In this document: positions 26,177-35,703 of the stretch, in pieces
Layout of the letters: each line of letters begins with the position of its first letter
Numbering within the stretch: the first letter of the stretch is position 1
Source of the DNA: Pseudoalteromonas sp. MMG007
Lineage (GTDB): Bacteria; Pseudomonadota; Gammaproteobacteria; Enterobacterales; Alteromonadaceae
DNA: 64,000 nucleotides
NCBI RefSeq assembly: GCF_018100985.1
Contig: NZ_JAGJEI010000003.1
Span: forward strand, 186,001-250,000
Reading direction: 5' to 3'
The notes under the pieces: generated by a model
Databases searched by the model: none
The model's input: the letters and a program-made list of their open reading frames with translations, nothing else
Told to the model about the DNA's origin: nothing
Program-made: the position numbers and the translations under genes

Positions 26177-26197
26177 GTGTTTTATAAAATGCTGCGC

Positions 26198-27664
26198 TTA
26201 CGCTGCGGCATTTGCTTTATGCTTAGAGTGAACAAAAACTAAAGCAATTAAACCAATAATAACGACTGCTGCGCCAATAGGTTTGCCTAAATCGGCAGAC
26301 AGATTAAAGCCAATCGCCGCTGTCATTATGTATGACAATGTTACACCTGTAGCAATAACCGCAGGTACACTTGCTATCCAGTGAAAAGCACGTCTATCAA
26401 ATAAGTACTTAGTAGCAAGCCATAATACGCTGGTTGAAAGCAACATGTTTGAAAATGCAAAGTAGCGCCAAATCAACGAGAAATCTAACTTAGTCATAAA
26501 GTAAGCAATAGTTAAAATAGGCAGAGCGAGCAATAAACGATTACGTAAGCTTTGCGGAATATTAAATGCATCAACAACCGTTAAGCGCAATGAGCGGAAC
26601 GCTGTATCGCCCGATGTAATTGGGAAAACAGCTACGGCAATAATCGCCATAATGCCACCAAGTACACCTAAGTAACTATTTGCTACATGGTTAACAACTA
26701 AGCCTGGACCACCTTGGTCAAGCAATGCTTTTAAGCCTGCATAACCTTCTGGGAATGCTGCAATACCAGCAAGTGCCCATACACAGCCTACAATGCCTTC
26801 ACACATCATTGCACCGTAATATACTGGACGAACGTATTTTTCGTTTGTTAAGCAGCGGGCAATAATAGGCGCTTGAGTAGAATGGAACCCACTAATAGCA
26901 CCACATGTGATAGTAATAAACAGTAATGGCCACGTTGGTAAACCATCTGGGTTAGGCTCTAAAAAGTCGTGCGCGTGGTCGGCCTCAAAGTACGCTAAAA
27001 AGTCACCCGCCACTGGCAAATGTGGTGCATTAATTAATAATGAAACGGCGATTGCAACGGTCATTACAATCATTAGTGCGCCAAAGATTGGGTAAAATTT
27101 AGTAATGATTTTGTCAATTGGTAGTAACGTTGCTAAAAAGTAGTACGCTAAAATAGCAAGTACCCAAAAGGTATTGTTAGCAAAAAACGTATCGTGAAAA
27201 ACATCTAAGTTACTTAACAAGCCCGCTGGGCTCATAATAAATACAACGCCTACAAAAAACAGTAGCATAGCGGTAAATATCAGCATAAAGCCTTTAAATA
27301 CTACGTTGTAATAATGGCCTGCAATTTCAGGTAAGCTTTTGCCATCTTCTTTAATGCTCATCACACCTGAGAAGAAGTCATGGACAGCGCCGCCTAATAC
27401 GTTACCAAGTACAATCCATACTAAAGCAACCGGGCCGTAAAGCGCACCTAAAATAGGGCCGAAAATAGGACCTACGCCAGCAATATTTAAAAATTGAATT
27501 AAAAATGCACGCACAGGGTGAATAGCAACATAGTCAACACCTTCGCTAAAGCGCTTTTGAGGTGTATCAACGGTTGAGTCCATACCTGCTTGTTTTTCTA
27601 CAAATGGGCTATAAAATTTATAGCCAAGTATTAATATAGTGATACAGATAAAAAAGATGATCAT
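26198..27664 (-). CDS. cstA: CstA-family permease (carbon starvation protein)
   Basis: A 488-residue polytopic membrane protein with the CstA core: SEGVDYVAIHPVRAF, a GPIFGPILGALYGP stretch and ISGFHSTQAPIIARC. CstA proteins take up pyruvate or small peptides on entry to starvation. This one is shorter than the ~700-residue E. coli protein, like other compact marine homologues. I begin at ATG 27664 (MIIFFICITILILG, the first membrane helix) because the 21 codons before it are charged and carry no homology. A structured repeat lies just upstream. Confidence 0.88.
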   Translation of the reverse strand: MIIFFICITILILGYKFYSPFVEKQAGMDSTVDTPQKRFSEGVDYVAIHPVRAFLIQFLNIAGVGPIFGPILGALYGPVALVWIVLGNVLGGAVHDFFSGVMSIKEDGKSLPEIAGHYYNVVFKGFMLIFTAMLLFFVGVVFIMSPAGLLSNLDVFHDTFFANNTFWVLAILAYYFLATLLPIDKIITKFYPIFGALMIVMTVAIAVSLLINAPHLPVAGDFLAYFEADHAHDFLEPNPDGLPTWPLLFITITCGAISGFHSTQAPIIARCLTNEKYVRPVYYGAMMCEGIVGCVWALAGIAAFPEGYAGLKALLDQGGPGLVVNHVANSYLGVLGGIMAIIAVAVFPITSGDTAFRSLRLTVVDAFNIPQSLRNRLLLALPILTIAYFMTKLDFSLIWRYFAFSNMLLSTSVLWLATKYLFDRRAFHWIASVPAVIATGVTLSYIMTAAIGFNLSADLGKPIGAAVVIIGLIALVFVHSKHKANAAA

Positions 27665-27796
27665 AAAGCACGTTTCTCTTTTTGTATTTTGTGTATAGAG
27701 CGCATAAATCCCGCCCCGCCTTTTCAATCCGTGAATAATCGACGAACATTAACAAAGGATTAAGCACCGAGCAATAAGACGAATAGCTAATACACA

Positions 27797-28027
27797 AGGG
27801 TCTGTAGACCTTTCAAGGTTAAATTTGCAGCAGCCTGCTTGGTATTTAGGCAAGGGGCGTGAGCAGGACGCGGAAGCTTTGCTCGGTTTTGACTTATTCT
27901 TACATGGATGTAAGCCAGTAGGGTAACGCAGGAGCAGTTACCGAGCCCACTAGGTTACAAACCTCGCGCCGCGATTAAATAGCCCCTAGTTTGAACAAAT
28001 TTCAAACTGCAAAGGTCAACAGACCCT
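27797..28027. repeat. MITE-like structured repeat, copy 1 (core 27852-27989)
   Basis: The ends AGGGTCTGTAGACCTTT (27797-27813) and AAAGGTCAACAGACCCT (28011-28027) are inverted repeats matching at 16 of 17 positions. The core contains a perfect hairpin CTTACATGGATGTAAG, a CTCGGT...ACCGAG pair enclosing it, and an outer AGGGGC...GCCCCT pair. About 138 bases of the core recur at 63748 with high identity. No protein is encoded. Confidence 0.8.
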
Positions 28028-28100
28028 AGTCCTTTTAAGTCACTTTTCATGCACATTGCTTGCATCTCAACCAAAACGAATAGGTTATTAAAATAAAGTT

Positions 28101-28137
28101 AAAAAAAAGCGGCTTTACCTAAAAGGTAAAACCGCTT
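28101..28137 (-). terminator. Terminator of the mannitol operon
   Basis: Read on the minus strand, AAGCGGTTTTACC and GGTAAAGCCGCTT form a 13-base stem with one mismatch, followed by eight Ts. It lies 38 bases after the stop of the PfkB gene. Confidence 0.85.
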
Positions 28138-28175
28138 ACACACACAATGATTGGGTGCAACTGTGAATTTTTAAA

Positions 28176-29093
28176 CTATGACGGGCTCATAAATTCGTTA
28201 ATTTGTTCATGAGTGAGTGTAGGTGTGGCACCGGCACTTTCGGCAACCATAGCGCCTACAGCACATGCAAAATCAACGGCATGCTGTGCACAATCACTAC
28301 TACATAACTGATAAATTAACGAACCTAAGAATGAGTCTCCAGCGCCTACGGTATCTACAACGCTAATTAAATAGCCTGAGTTGTAGTAATTCTTACCTTT
28401 TACGGTAAGTAATGCGCCGTGGCTGCCTTTTGTTACACATAGGTATTCAGTATTCGTTTGCTGTGCAATAAACGCTAAGTTTTGCTCAAGTGAATGAAAC
28501 TTACAGCCCATTGCTTTAGCAATTTCGTAAAGCTCTTCATCGTTCAACTTGATAAAGTCGGCTTTATTCATTAAATCAACTAACGTATCTAACGTGTAAT
28601 GTGGCGCACGTAAATTTACATCAAATACTTTAAAGTTTGCTACATCAACTAACTGGTTTAATGTAGCAAGTGATGCTTCGCTTCGACCAATTAAGCTGCC
28701 AAATACAAATACGTCGCTAGCTTTAACTTTTTCAATTAACGCATCGGTAAGTGTAATGTTATCCCAGGCCGTATCCGCTACGATTTCGTAACTGGCTGAG
28801 CCGCTTTTATCTAAAGTAACTTGTACAGTGCTGGTTTCTTTGTCGTTATTAACGGCAATATATTCGCAGCTAACACCTTTAGCTTTTATCTCGCCAAGAA
28901 GCTCAGTACCTAACTCATCGTTACCTACTGCACTTATCATGTCGGCTTTAATGCCAAGCGAGTTAATGCGTACACACATATTCAGTGGCGCGCCACCTAA
29001 ACGTTTACCTGTTGCAAAACAATCCCATAGTACTTCGCCAAAGCAACTTACGCTTACGTCTTTACCTTGTTTGGAGTTAATTAAAATACTCAT
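28176..29093 (-). CDS. PfkB-family fructokinase (mannitol module)
   Basis: A 305-residue kinase with PfkB motifs GGAPLNMCVRINSLG near the N-terminus and DTVGAGDSFLGSLIYQ near the C-terminus. It begins 2 bases after the stop of the mannitol dehydrogenase gene, so it should phosphorylate the fructose made by that enzyme to fructose 6-phosphate. Sequence differs considerably from the other PfkB kinase at 22389. It is the last gene of the leftward operon. Confidence 0.9.
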   Translation of the reverse strand: MSILINSKQGKDVSVSCFGEVLWDCFATGKRLGGAPLNMCVRINSLGIKADMISAVGNDELGTELLGEIKAKGVSCEYIAVNNDKETSTVQVTLDKSGSASYEIVADTAWDNITLTDALIEKVKASDVFVFGSLIGRSEASLATLNQLVDVANFKVFDVNLRAPHYTLDTLVDLMNKADFIKLNDEELYEIAKAMGCKFHSLEQNLAFIAQQTNTEYLCVTKGSHGALLTVKGKNYYNSGYLISVVDTVGAGDSFLGSLIYQLCSSDCAQHAVDFACAVGAMVAESAGATPTLTHEQINEFMSPS

Positions 29094-29095
29094 TA

Positions 29096-30619
29096 TTACT
29101 TACCTTTAGGCTCAAGTACGTTTTTCATAATTGCTTTAATTTTGCTTGCAGGTGCGTATAGCGCTTCAACGTTATCTTTATAATGAGAAGTAAATTCGCT
29201 TTGTTCGTTTAAGCTGCCAAACAGGCTCGTTAATGATAAAAATGCAAGGTCATCAGTCGCTGTTTTAGCCGCAGCTTCATGAAGCTCACTTTGCATTGCA
29301 TCTATTACCTCAAGCTTATTACCTTGCTCATCTTCACCTTTATCACTGTAAAAACACCATGCAGCAATAACAAGCGTGGCAAGTGAAACATCACGGCCTT
29401 GCGCTAGGTTTTCGTTAATAGTCGCAATTAAAAACTTAGGAAGTTTAGCGGCACTCTCTGAACAAATACGTGACAAGCTGTCTTTAATATTTGGATTAGC
29501 AAAGCGCTCTATTAGTGTATCTTTATACACTTCAAGGTTGATACCTTCTAACTGCTCAAGGTTAGGCGTTACTTCTTTGTCCATAAATGCACGTAAATAC
29601 TCAGCAAACAAAGGATCTGATACTGTTTCGTCTATTGTGCCATAACCATGTACAGAGCCTAATAAACCAAGTACTGAGTGGCCTGCATTTAATAAACGTA
29701 TTTTCATTGTTTCATACGGTGTTACGTCAGATACAAATTGTGCACCTACGTTATCCCAATCCGGGCGTCCGCAGCAAAATGAGTCTTCAATCACCCATTG
29801 TGTAAACGACTCACACGTAATAGGCCACTCGTCACTAACACCATAAGTATCAACAACGTAATCAATGTCGCTCTTTTTAGATACTGGCGTAATACGGTCA
29901 ACCATTGCATTTGGGAACGTCACGTTAGTGGCAATCCACTCGCTTAATTCTTTATCTTGCTCTGCTGCAAAAGCTAAAAGCATTTTGCGTGTAACGTTAC
30001 CATTGTGTTGAATGTTATCGCACGACTGCACTGTAAACGCATCAAGGCCTTGATCTTTACGAAGCTTAAGCGCTGCAGTAATGTAACCAAACGCTGTGAT
30101 AGGGTCGTTCGGATTATTAATATCGTTAACGATGTCAGGATTGCTGTAATCAAACTCACCCGTTACTGGGTTAAAGTTATAACCACCTTCGGTAATAGTT
30201 AACGACACAATATGCGTATCGTTATGAGCAAGTTTATTAATTACTGCTTGCTTGTCCTCAGGGGCAAATAAAAAGTCAATCATAGAGCCTATAACTTTGT
30301 TATCAATTTGCCCATTTGGGTGTCTTACCGTTAGCGTATATAAGTAATCTTGTTTTACTAGCGTATCGCGCAACCCACGGTTGCCCTCTAATAGGCCTAC
30401 ACCACAAATGCCCCACTGCTCAGAACCTGGCGTTTTTAAAAGCTCGTTGATATAAACAGCTTGGTGAGCACGGTGAAAACCGCCTACACCAATATGAACA
30501 ATACCCGCCTTTAGCTTGCTACGGTCATAGTTTGGTGTGTCTACATGGCTTGGTAATTGTGCCAAGCTTTGCTGATTTAGCCCTGTTGCTAGAGCTTCAG
30601 TGTGCTGTTGTTGCGTCAT
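29096..30619 (-). CDS. Mannitol 2-dehydrogenase (polyol-specific long-chain dehydrogenase)
   Basis: A 507-residue NAD-dependent enzyme oxidising mannitol to fructose. The N-terminal Rossmann part has IVHIGVGGFHRAHQAVY, and the catalytic K-x4-N-x2-H motif is visible as KIRLLNAGH. Related enzymes act on fructuronate or tagaturonate, but the fructokinase next to it favours mannitol. AAGG stands before the ATG. Its start lies 48 bases after the permease gene. Confidence 0.9.
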   Translation of the reverse strand: MTQQQHTEALATGLNQQSLAQLPSHVDTPNYDRSKLKAGIVHIGVGGFHRAHQAVYINELLKTPGSEQWGICGVGLLEGNRGLRDTLVKQDYLYTLTVRHPNGQIDNKVIGSMIDFLFAPEDKQAVINKLAHNDTHIVSLTITEGGYNFNPVTGEFDYSNPDIVNDINNPNDPITAFGYITAALKLRKDQGLDAFTVQSCDNIQHNGNVTRKMLLAFAAEQDKELSEWIATNVTFPNAMVDRITPVSKKSDIDYVVDTYGVSDEWPITCESFTQWVIEDSFCCGRPDWDNVGAQFVSDVTPYETMKIRLLNAGHSVLGLLGSVHGYGTIDETVSDPLFAEYLRAFMDKEVTPNLEQLEGINLEVYKDTLIERFANPNIKDSLSRICSESAAKLPKFLIATINENLAQGRDVSLATLVIAAWCFYSDKGEDEQGNKLEVIDAMQSELHEAAAKTATDDLAFLSLTSLFGSLNEQSEFTSHYKDNVEALYAPASKIKAIMKNVLEPKGK

Positions 30620-30667
30620 GGTGCGGCCTTACTAAAACAAAAATTAATTATAAAAAGGGGTTATATA

Positions 30668-32389
30668 CTATGCGACTGCATTAAGTGTTTTGTGGCGTTT
30701 TAAAGACCAGTAAGCACTAGCAAAATAAACCACAGTACAAATAAAACAAGCTATTTCAAATTGAGATTTGTTATCGCCGTATACGCTCATCGTGTCGCTA
30801 AAAAACATCACTTGGCTGGCAAATCCAAAAATAATCAATAATGAAATTGTTGATACAGCGTTTAGTACTTTTGTAAATACAGAGCTGTCGATAATAGGCG
30901 CTTTTAAGTCTTTGGCCTGGCTTTCTTGGTATTCTTTAATTGCTTGTAACTCTTGCTCTTCAGCAGCAATTTCTTGCGTGTAGTCTTCACCTGCGCCATA
31001 TTTTTTAGCAAGCAGTGTGTAAACAATTATTGTGAAAAACCAAGTAGGAATAAATAGGTAGTAGAACGACATTACATCAATAGCATTTAATCCAAAACCA
31101 AATACTAATGCCAGCGCCCAAGATGCAATAGCCGGTACGCTACGTGTAATGTTTTTGTATTTAGCCCAGTAGCGAGTTAAACCAATTTTTGGAAACAGTA
31201 CATGTTCAGCAAATACAATACCGCCTACAGGTACTACTAATAAACCTGCGTAAGTAAGCAGTGGTAGCATTTGTGAAAATACAAATGGGAAACACGCAAT
31301 TATAACCGTTACAACACCTACTACTGCTGTTGTACGCTCACGAGACTGATTAACAAAAATAGATTGGGCAGCAAGGCCAGCACGATAAAGGTTTGCGTTT
31401 GCTGTAGTCCAGCCTGCAATAATTACAATAACAAAGCCTGTCCAACCTAAAGCATGGTAAGCAACGTCACCTGGATCAAGCGACGAAATAGTTGTTTTAA
31501 GTAATACAGCAACACCCGCGCCCATAATACCAGCAGAGATCCACGCTAGGTAGTGACCAAAAAACATACCTACGCCTGAAAACAAACCATAGCTTTTACG
31601 CTTAGCAAATCTAAAGATTGCCATATCAATTAAGCCAAAGTGAGTGATAGAGTTAGCTGCCCACGCAAAACCAATTACTTCTAATAAGCCAATACCTTTT
31701 TCACCATCAGCATTCGTGCCCGTCCAAATGGAGGAGTCACCTATGGTCATAAAGTCACTAAAGCTACTTAATGAAGTAGAGCCAATTACATGGTTAGAAA
31801 GTTCTGGGAAAAGTGCAAATGAACCCGCTATAAAAATAACAAATAACCACGGTGCACATAGCTTAGAAAAGTCAGCAACCGTAGAAAAACCATACATAGC
31901 TACAAATACAACAATAGAGCCTACTGCCAGTACAATAGCAACAAATGATAAACTATTAGGATACCAATCAAGTTGAGCAGGTATATCAAATAAAAACCGA
32001 ACTGCCGTGGATGATACAGTGATCATGGCGGCCGATATAACACTAAATATGATGACGTTAGCCCAGTTGTAGAGCTTAGTCATTGAATTACCAGCAATTT
32101 TATTTAGGTAATTGTATAAGCTTAATCGGGTTTCAACAGCAATTGGGGCTGTAATTAACCACCAAGAACACATAGCTAAAAGGTTACCAATTAATAAACC
32201 TAATAAAATGTCGATGGTCGAAGCGCCTAATGCAACAAACGTTGCACCAATAACAAACTCAGTTGCCGCTACGTGTTCTCCAGCGTATAAACCTGCAAAA
32301 TGCTTCCAACCATGAAGCTTGCTATTAGCAACGGGTAGCTGCTCTTCGTTAACATCTTTAAATGTTTGTGTGTGTGGACTTGATGCCAT
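30668..32389 (-). CDS. NCS1-family permease, possibly for mannitol
   Basis: A 573-residue membrane protein with about 12 helices and NCS1 (purine/cytosine/allantoin permease) features: LLGLLIGNLLAMCSWWLITAPI near the start and TTANANLYRAGLAAQ in the middle, ending in a cytosolic tail. The known NCS1 substrates are nucleobases, hydantoins, thiamine and related compounds. This copy stands in a mannitol operon that has no other transporter, so a polyol role is possible; it is inference. A 178-base gap separates it from the HAD gene upstream. Confidence 0.8.
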   Translation of the reverse strand: MASSPHTQTFKDVNEEQLPVANSKLHGWKHFAGLYAGEHVAATEFVIGATFVALGASTIDILLGLLIGNLLAMCSWWLITAPIAVETRLSLYNYLNKIAGNSMTKLYNWANVIIFSVISAAMITVSSTAVRFLFDIPAQLDWYPNSLSFVAIVLAVGSIVVFVAMYGFSTVADFSKLCAPWLFVIFIAGSFALFPELSNHVIGSTSLSSFSDFMTIGDSSIWTGTNADGEKGIGLLEVIGFAWAANSITHFGLIDMAIFRFAKRKSYGLFSGVGMFFGHYLAWISAGIMGAGVAVLLKTTISSLDPGDVAYHALGWTGFVIVIIAGWTTANANLYRAGLAAQSIFVNQSRERTTAVVGVVTVIIACFPFVFSQMLPLLTYAGLLVVPVGGIVFAEHVLFPKIGLTRYWAKYKNITRSVPAIASWALALVFGFGLNAIDVMSFYYLFIPTWFFTIIVYTLLAKKYGAGEDYTQEIAAEEQELQAIKEYQESQAKDLKAPIIDSSVFTKVLNAVSTISLLIIFGFASQVMFFSDTMSVYGDNKSQFEIACFICTVVYFASAYWSLKRHKTLNAVA

Positions 32390-32567
32390 GGTATTTTCCT
32401 ATTGTTTTAAACACAGCACTAATTATTAATTTAAATATATGTTTAATGTTTAAATTAATAATTAACTCAATACTGTGTCTTCTTATAATGCGACTACTAT
32501 ATCTATTTAATACTTTATGCATTGAGCGTTATGCTTTGTCAGTGTAAAAGCGTAACGCACTGTTCTA

Positions 32568-33239
32568 TTACTGTGTTTGTAATGCCGTAAACTGTTTATA
32601 AAACTCATCCCAGTGCGTTAAATGCGCAACATCTGGATAAGCTTGGTGAACAAAGTTCACTGCGCCTTGCATGTGAGTGCCACCACTGTAATGCAGGACC
32701 TGCATGTTTGCGGCAAGTGCTGCGCACACGCCCGCTTTAGAGTCTTCAATCACTAAACAATGTCGAGGTTTAACACCCATTTGTTCAGCGGCATGTAAAA
32801 ACAAATCAGGTGCTGGTTTACCGTTTTTCACCTCACTTGAGGTAAATACCTTATTAAAGTACTGCTCAAGATTTACAACGTTTAATGCCTTGGCTGTGCG
32901 TTTAGGGCTACTGCTTGTAGCTATACAACACGGTACCGATAATCGCTGTAAAACACCTTTAATGTTGTTTGTTGGCATCAGTGCCGTTTCAAACTCTTTT
33001 AAAAGTGCTTCTCGGTAGTCGGCTTCAAAGCTTTCAGCTAAGGTTACATTAAAGGTATCAAATAAATTTTGTGTGACTGTTTTAAAATTACAGCCTAAAA
33101 AGTGTTGTTGTACATACGCACGGTCAATGTTTACACCAATATCAGCGAGCATGTTTATTAATACTTGCGCACTTAATATTTCGCTATCGATAACAACGCC
33201 ATCACAATCAAAAATAACTAATTCTATTTTAGTATTCAT
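32568..33239 (-). CDS. HAD-superfamily phosphatase (beta-phosphoglucomutase-like subgroup)
   Basis: A 223-residue hydrolase with motif I DCDGVVIDSE, motif II CIATSSSPKR, the motif III Lys (NGKPAPD) and motif IV VIEDSKAGVCAA. It belongs to the subgroup of sugar-phosphate phosphatases. As the first gene of the mannitol module it may dephosphorylate mannitol 1-phosphate or hexose phosphates; this is inference. I start at ATG 33239, which has GGGG 5 bases before it, rather than the 16-codon extension without homology. Confidence 0.85.
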   Translation of the reverse strand: MNTKIELVIFDCDGVVIDSEILSAQVLINMLADIGVNIDRAYVQQHFLGCNFKTVTQNLFDTFNVTLAESFEADYREALLKEFETALMPTNNIKGVLQRLSVPCCIATSSSPKRTAKALNVVNLEQYFNKVFTSSEVKNGKPAPDLFLHAAEQMGVKPRHCLVIEDSKAGVCAALAANMQVLHYSGGTHMQGAVNFVHQAYPDVAHLTHWDEFYKQFTALQTQ

Positions 33240-33609
33240 ATTGCCCCTTTTTATGCACCTACTTTGGTGCAACCTCAACGTGAGCATAAGCCCAGCAAGT
33301 GAGCATATTCTCTTTATTGTAATAATAAGTCAACATCTTGATAAATTAAAACGCACCATACTGGTGAATATTTATGCATTAAATATGAAATAGTCTGTAA
33401 TTTCATTAATTTCAATTTTACGATTACGACTAAGGTCGAATAAGCGCGCCAGCAACTTATTAAACCGTAAACCAAACGCCTTCCAATCTAATTTTATGAT
33501 TGCAACAATCTAAACAATCAATTTTACCGAAACTCATTTTGTTAATACACTCGTTAACAGTTAAACAGCCTGCAACAACGCTGGCACATTTATTAAGACG
33601 AGGTTGACA
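33240..33609. other. Divergent regulatory region: mannitol module / catalase
   Basis: This 370-base gap carries promoters for the leftward HAD/mannitol genes and the rightward catalase gene. The only clear structure is the inverted repeat at 33254-33271. No gene is visible. Confidence 0.55.
33254..33271. promoter_or_regulatory. Inverted repeat TGCACC-N6-GGTGCA before the mannitol module
   Basis: Two perfect 6-base arms lie 15 bases before the HAD phosphatase start. The site could be an operator or a leader hairpin. There is no sugar-regulator gene beside it. Confidence 0.4.
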
Positions 33610-35136
33610 ATGAAGACTATTAATAACAAAACAACATTAACGCTGAGTGCTTTAGCACTAGCAATGGCAATACCAGTAAGTGCAGCAACTACATTAACAA
33701 AAGATAATGGCGCAGCAGTTGGCGATAACCAAAACTCAATAACTGCAGGCGAGCGCGGCAGTGTATTACTTGAAGATGTACAACTAATTCAAAAGCTACA
33801 ACGTTTTGCACGTGAGCGCATTCCTGAGCGTGTTGTACATGCTCGTGGTACTGGCGCACACGGCGTGTTTGTAGCATCAAAAGAACTAAACGATTTAACA
33901 ATTGCAGCACCCTTTGCAGAGGCTGGTAAAGAAACCGACGTATTTGTTCGTTTTTCATCAGTAATTCACTCTAAAGGTAGCCCTGAAACACTGCGTGATC
34001 CACGCGGCTTTGCAACAAAGTTTTACACAGACGAAGGTAACTGGGATTTAGTAGGTAATAACTTACCTGTGTTCTTTATTCGTGATGCGATTAAATTTCC
34101 AGATATGGTTCACTCGTTAAAGCCATCTCCGGTAGATAATATTCAAGATCCTAACCGTCTTTTTGACTTTTTCTCTTACGAGCCAGGCTCAACTCACATG
34201 CTAACGTGGGTTTACAGCGACTACGGTACACCAGCAAGCCTACGTAAAATGGATGGCTGGGGCGTACACGCATACAAAATGATTAATAAATCAGGCGATG
34301 TTAAATACGTTAAGTTTCACTGGGTAAGTCAGCAAGGTATCGATAACCTTGATGCTAAAGAAGTAGCTGAAGTACAAAGTAAAAACTTTCAACATTTAAC
34401 GCAAGATTTATACACGCAAGTAAATGCAGGCAACTTCCCTAAATGGGACTTATACATTAAAACACTTGATCCTTCTCAGTTAGGTGACTTTGACTACAAC
34501 CCACTTGATGCAACTAAAATGTGGTTAGATGTAAAAGAAACAAAAGTAGGCACAATGACATTAAACCGTATGCCAACTAACTTCTTTCAATCTACTGAAC
34601 AAGTTGCAATGGCACCGGCAAATGTAATTCCAGGAATTGAGCCTTCTGAAGACAGACTATTACAAGGGCGTGTATTTTCTTACTCAGATACGCAAATGTA
34701 CCGTTTAGGCGCAAACCACCAGCAATTGCCAATTAACCGTGCAAAAGTTGACGTAGTTAACTACAACCAAGACGGCGCAATGAACTACGGTAACACTACA
34801 AGTAACGTGAACTACCAACCGAGCCACGAAAACGTAATAGAAAACCCAATTGCTCGCAGAAGCCAAACAGAGCTTAAAGGCTACGTGCAACAAGCAGCAA
34901 TTAAAAAGCAGCAAAACTTTGCACAAGCAGGTGTTCTATACCGTGGTTTTAGCAAGCAAGAGCGTACTAACCTAATAAACAACCTAGCAGGCGATTTAGG
35001 TAAAGTGAAAGACGCTAAAGTAATGCACAAAATGCTTAGCCACTTTTACAAAGCAGACACTGAATACGGTACGCGCTTAACCAACGCTGTAAACGGCGAC
35101 ATGAAACAAGTGAAGCAACTAGCCGCTAAACTTTAA
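33610..35136 (+). CDS. Periplasmic catalase (KatB-like)
   Basis: A 508-residue small-subunit haem catalase with a Sec signal peptide (SALALAMAIPVSA), so it acts in the periplasm. The distal His is in VVHARGTGAHG (His77), the distal Asn is in GNNLPVFFIRD (Asn150), and the proximal haem Tyr is in RVFSYSDTQ. A terminator-like hairpin and then an ankyrin gene follow, exactly the katB-ankB arrangement known in Pseudomonas aeruginosa. Regulation by OxyR is plausible; I see no certain site. Start at ATG 33610 with a GAGG upstream. Confidence 0.93.
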   Translation: MKTINNKTTLTLSALALAMAIPVSAATTLTKDNGAAVGDNQNSITAGERGSVLLEDVQLIQKLQRFARERIPERVVHARGTGAHGVFVASKELNDLTIAAPFAEAGKETDVFVRFSSVIHSKGSPETLRDPRGFATKFYTDEGNWDLVGNNLPVFFIRDAIKFPDMVHSLKPSPVDNIQDPNRLFDFFSYEPGSTHMLTWVYSDYGTPASLRKMDGWGVHAYKMINKSGDVKYVKFHWVSQQGIDNLDAKEVAEVQSKNFQHLTQDLYTQVNAGNFPKWDLYIKTLDPSQLGDFDYNPLDATKMWLDVKETKVGTMTLNRMPTNFFQSTEQVAMAPANVIPGIEPSEDRLLQGRVFSYSDTQMYRLGANHQQLPINRAKVDVVNYNQDGAMNYGNTTSNVNYQPSHENVIENPIARRSQTELKGYVQQAAIKKQQNFAQAGVLYRGFSKQERTNLINNLAGDLGKVKDAKVMHKMLSHFYKADTEYGTRLTNAVNGDMKQVKQLAAKL

Positions 35137-35152
35137 TAATTTACCCAACCTT

Positions 35153-35184
35153 GAGGAAGGGCTGACTCCCCTTCCTCTTTTTTT
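35153..35184 (+). terminator. Terminator or attenuator between catalase and ankyrin genes
   Basis: GAGGAAGGG and CCCTTCCTC form a 9-base stem with a 7-base loop, followed by seven Ts. It lies between two genes that should be coexpressed and may lower expression of the second. Confidence 0.8.
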
Positions 35185-35200
35185 AAAAAAGGTAAACTGT

Positions 35201-35692
35201 ATGCGTAATTTACTTATAATAATTACTTTAATGATGAGCTTTTCAAGCTTTGCCAATGAGCCGCAAAGTACTGTAAATGAGCCAACATCCACCCAAACAC
35301 AGTACGAAAGCTTACTTGCTTATTACTTTGCTGCCGCGCGCACCAATGACACAGCCGTTATAACGCAATTTGTTGATGCAGGCATTCCTATTAATAGTTT
35401 CAATAACAAAGGCTATACTGCACTCATGATTGCCACTTACCACGGCAATAAAAGCACGGTAAATACCTTACTGCAATTAGGCGCCAATGCTTGCCTTGAA
35501 GATAACCGAGGAAATACAGCCTTGATGGCCGCAATATTTAGAGGCGAATTTAGTATAGCTAAAACACTTGTTAGCCTGGATTGCGACAACGACCATCAAA
35601 ATAAAGCAGGGCAAACAGCCGAGCAATTTGCACAAACCTTTGGCCAACAAAAAGTGCTCGACTTATTAGCACAGGTAAGTAATGAAAAATAG
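35201..35692 (+). CDS. ankB: AnkB-like periplasmic ankyrin-repeat protein
   Basis: A 163-residue protein with a signal peptide (cleavage after SSFA) and about three ankyrin repeats (GYTALMIATYHGNKSTVNTLLQLGAN, GNTALMAAIFRGEF and the more divergent third). In Pseudomonas the equivalent AnkB is needed for full activity of the adjacent periplasmic catalase, perhaps as a scaffold or haem-loading partner. The location directly behind the catalase gene supports that role here. Confidence 0.85.
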   Translation: MRNLLIIITLMMSFSSFANEPQSTVNEPTSTQTQYESLLAYYFAAARTNDTAVITQFVDAGIPINSFNNKGYTALMIATYHGNKSTVNTLLQLGANACLEDNRGNTALMAAIFRGEFSIAKTLVSLDCDNDHQNKAGQTAEQFAQTFGQQKVLDLLAQVSNEK

Positions 35693-35703
35693 ATACAAAT
35701 GAG

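Larger units (their letters stand above)
27665..28175. other. Intergenic region with a MITE-like repeat
   Basis: No protein gene is visible in this 511-base gap between cstA and the mannitol module. It holds a 231-base element with inverted ends (27797-28027) and the mannitol-operon terminator (28101-28137). The cstA promoter should lie between 27665 and 27796. Confidence 0.6.

Noticed and set aside
27664..27727. 21-codon N-terminal extension of CstA
   Set aside because: It is charged, precedes the first membrane helix and has no family similarity.
33073..33393. Rightward 106-codon frame in the HAD/catalase region
   Set aside because: It is antisense to the HAD gene and shows no ribosome site, domain or codon pattern of a real gene.
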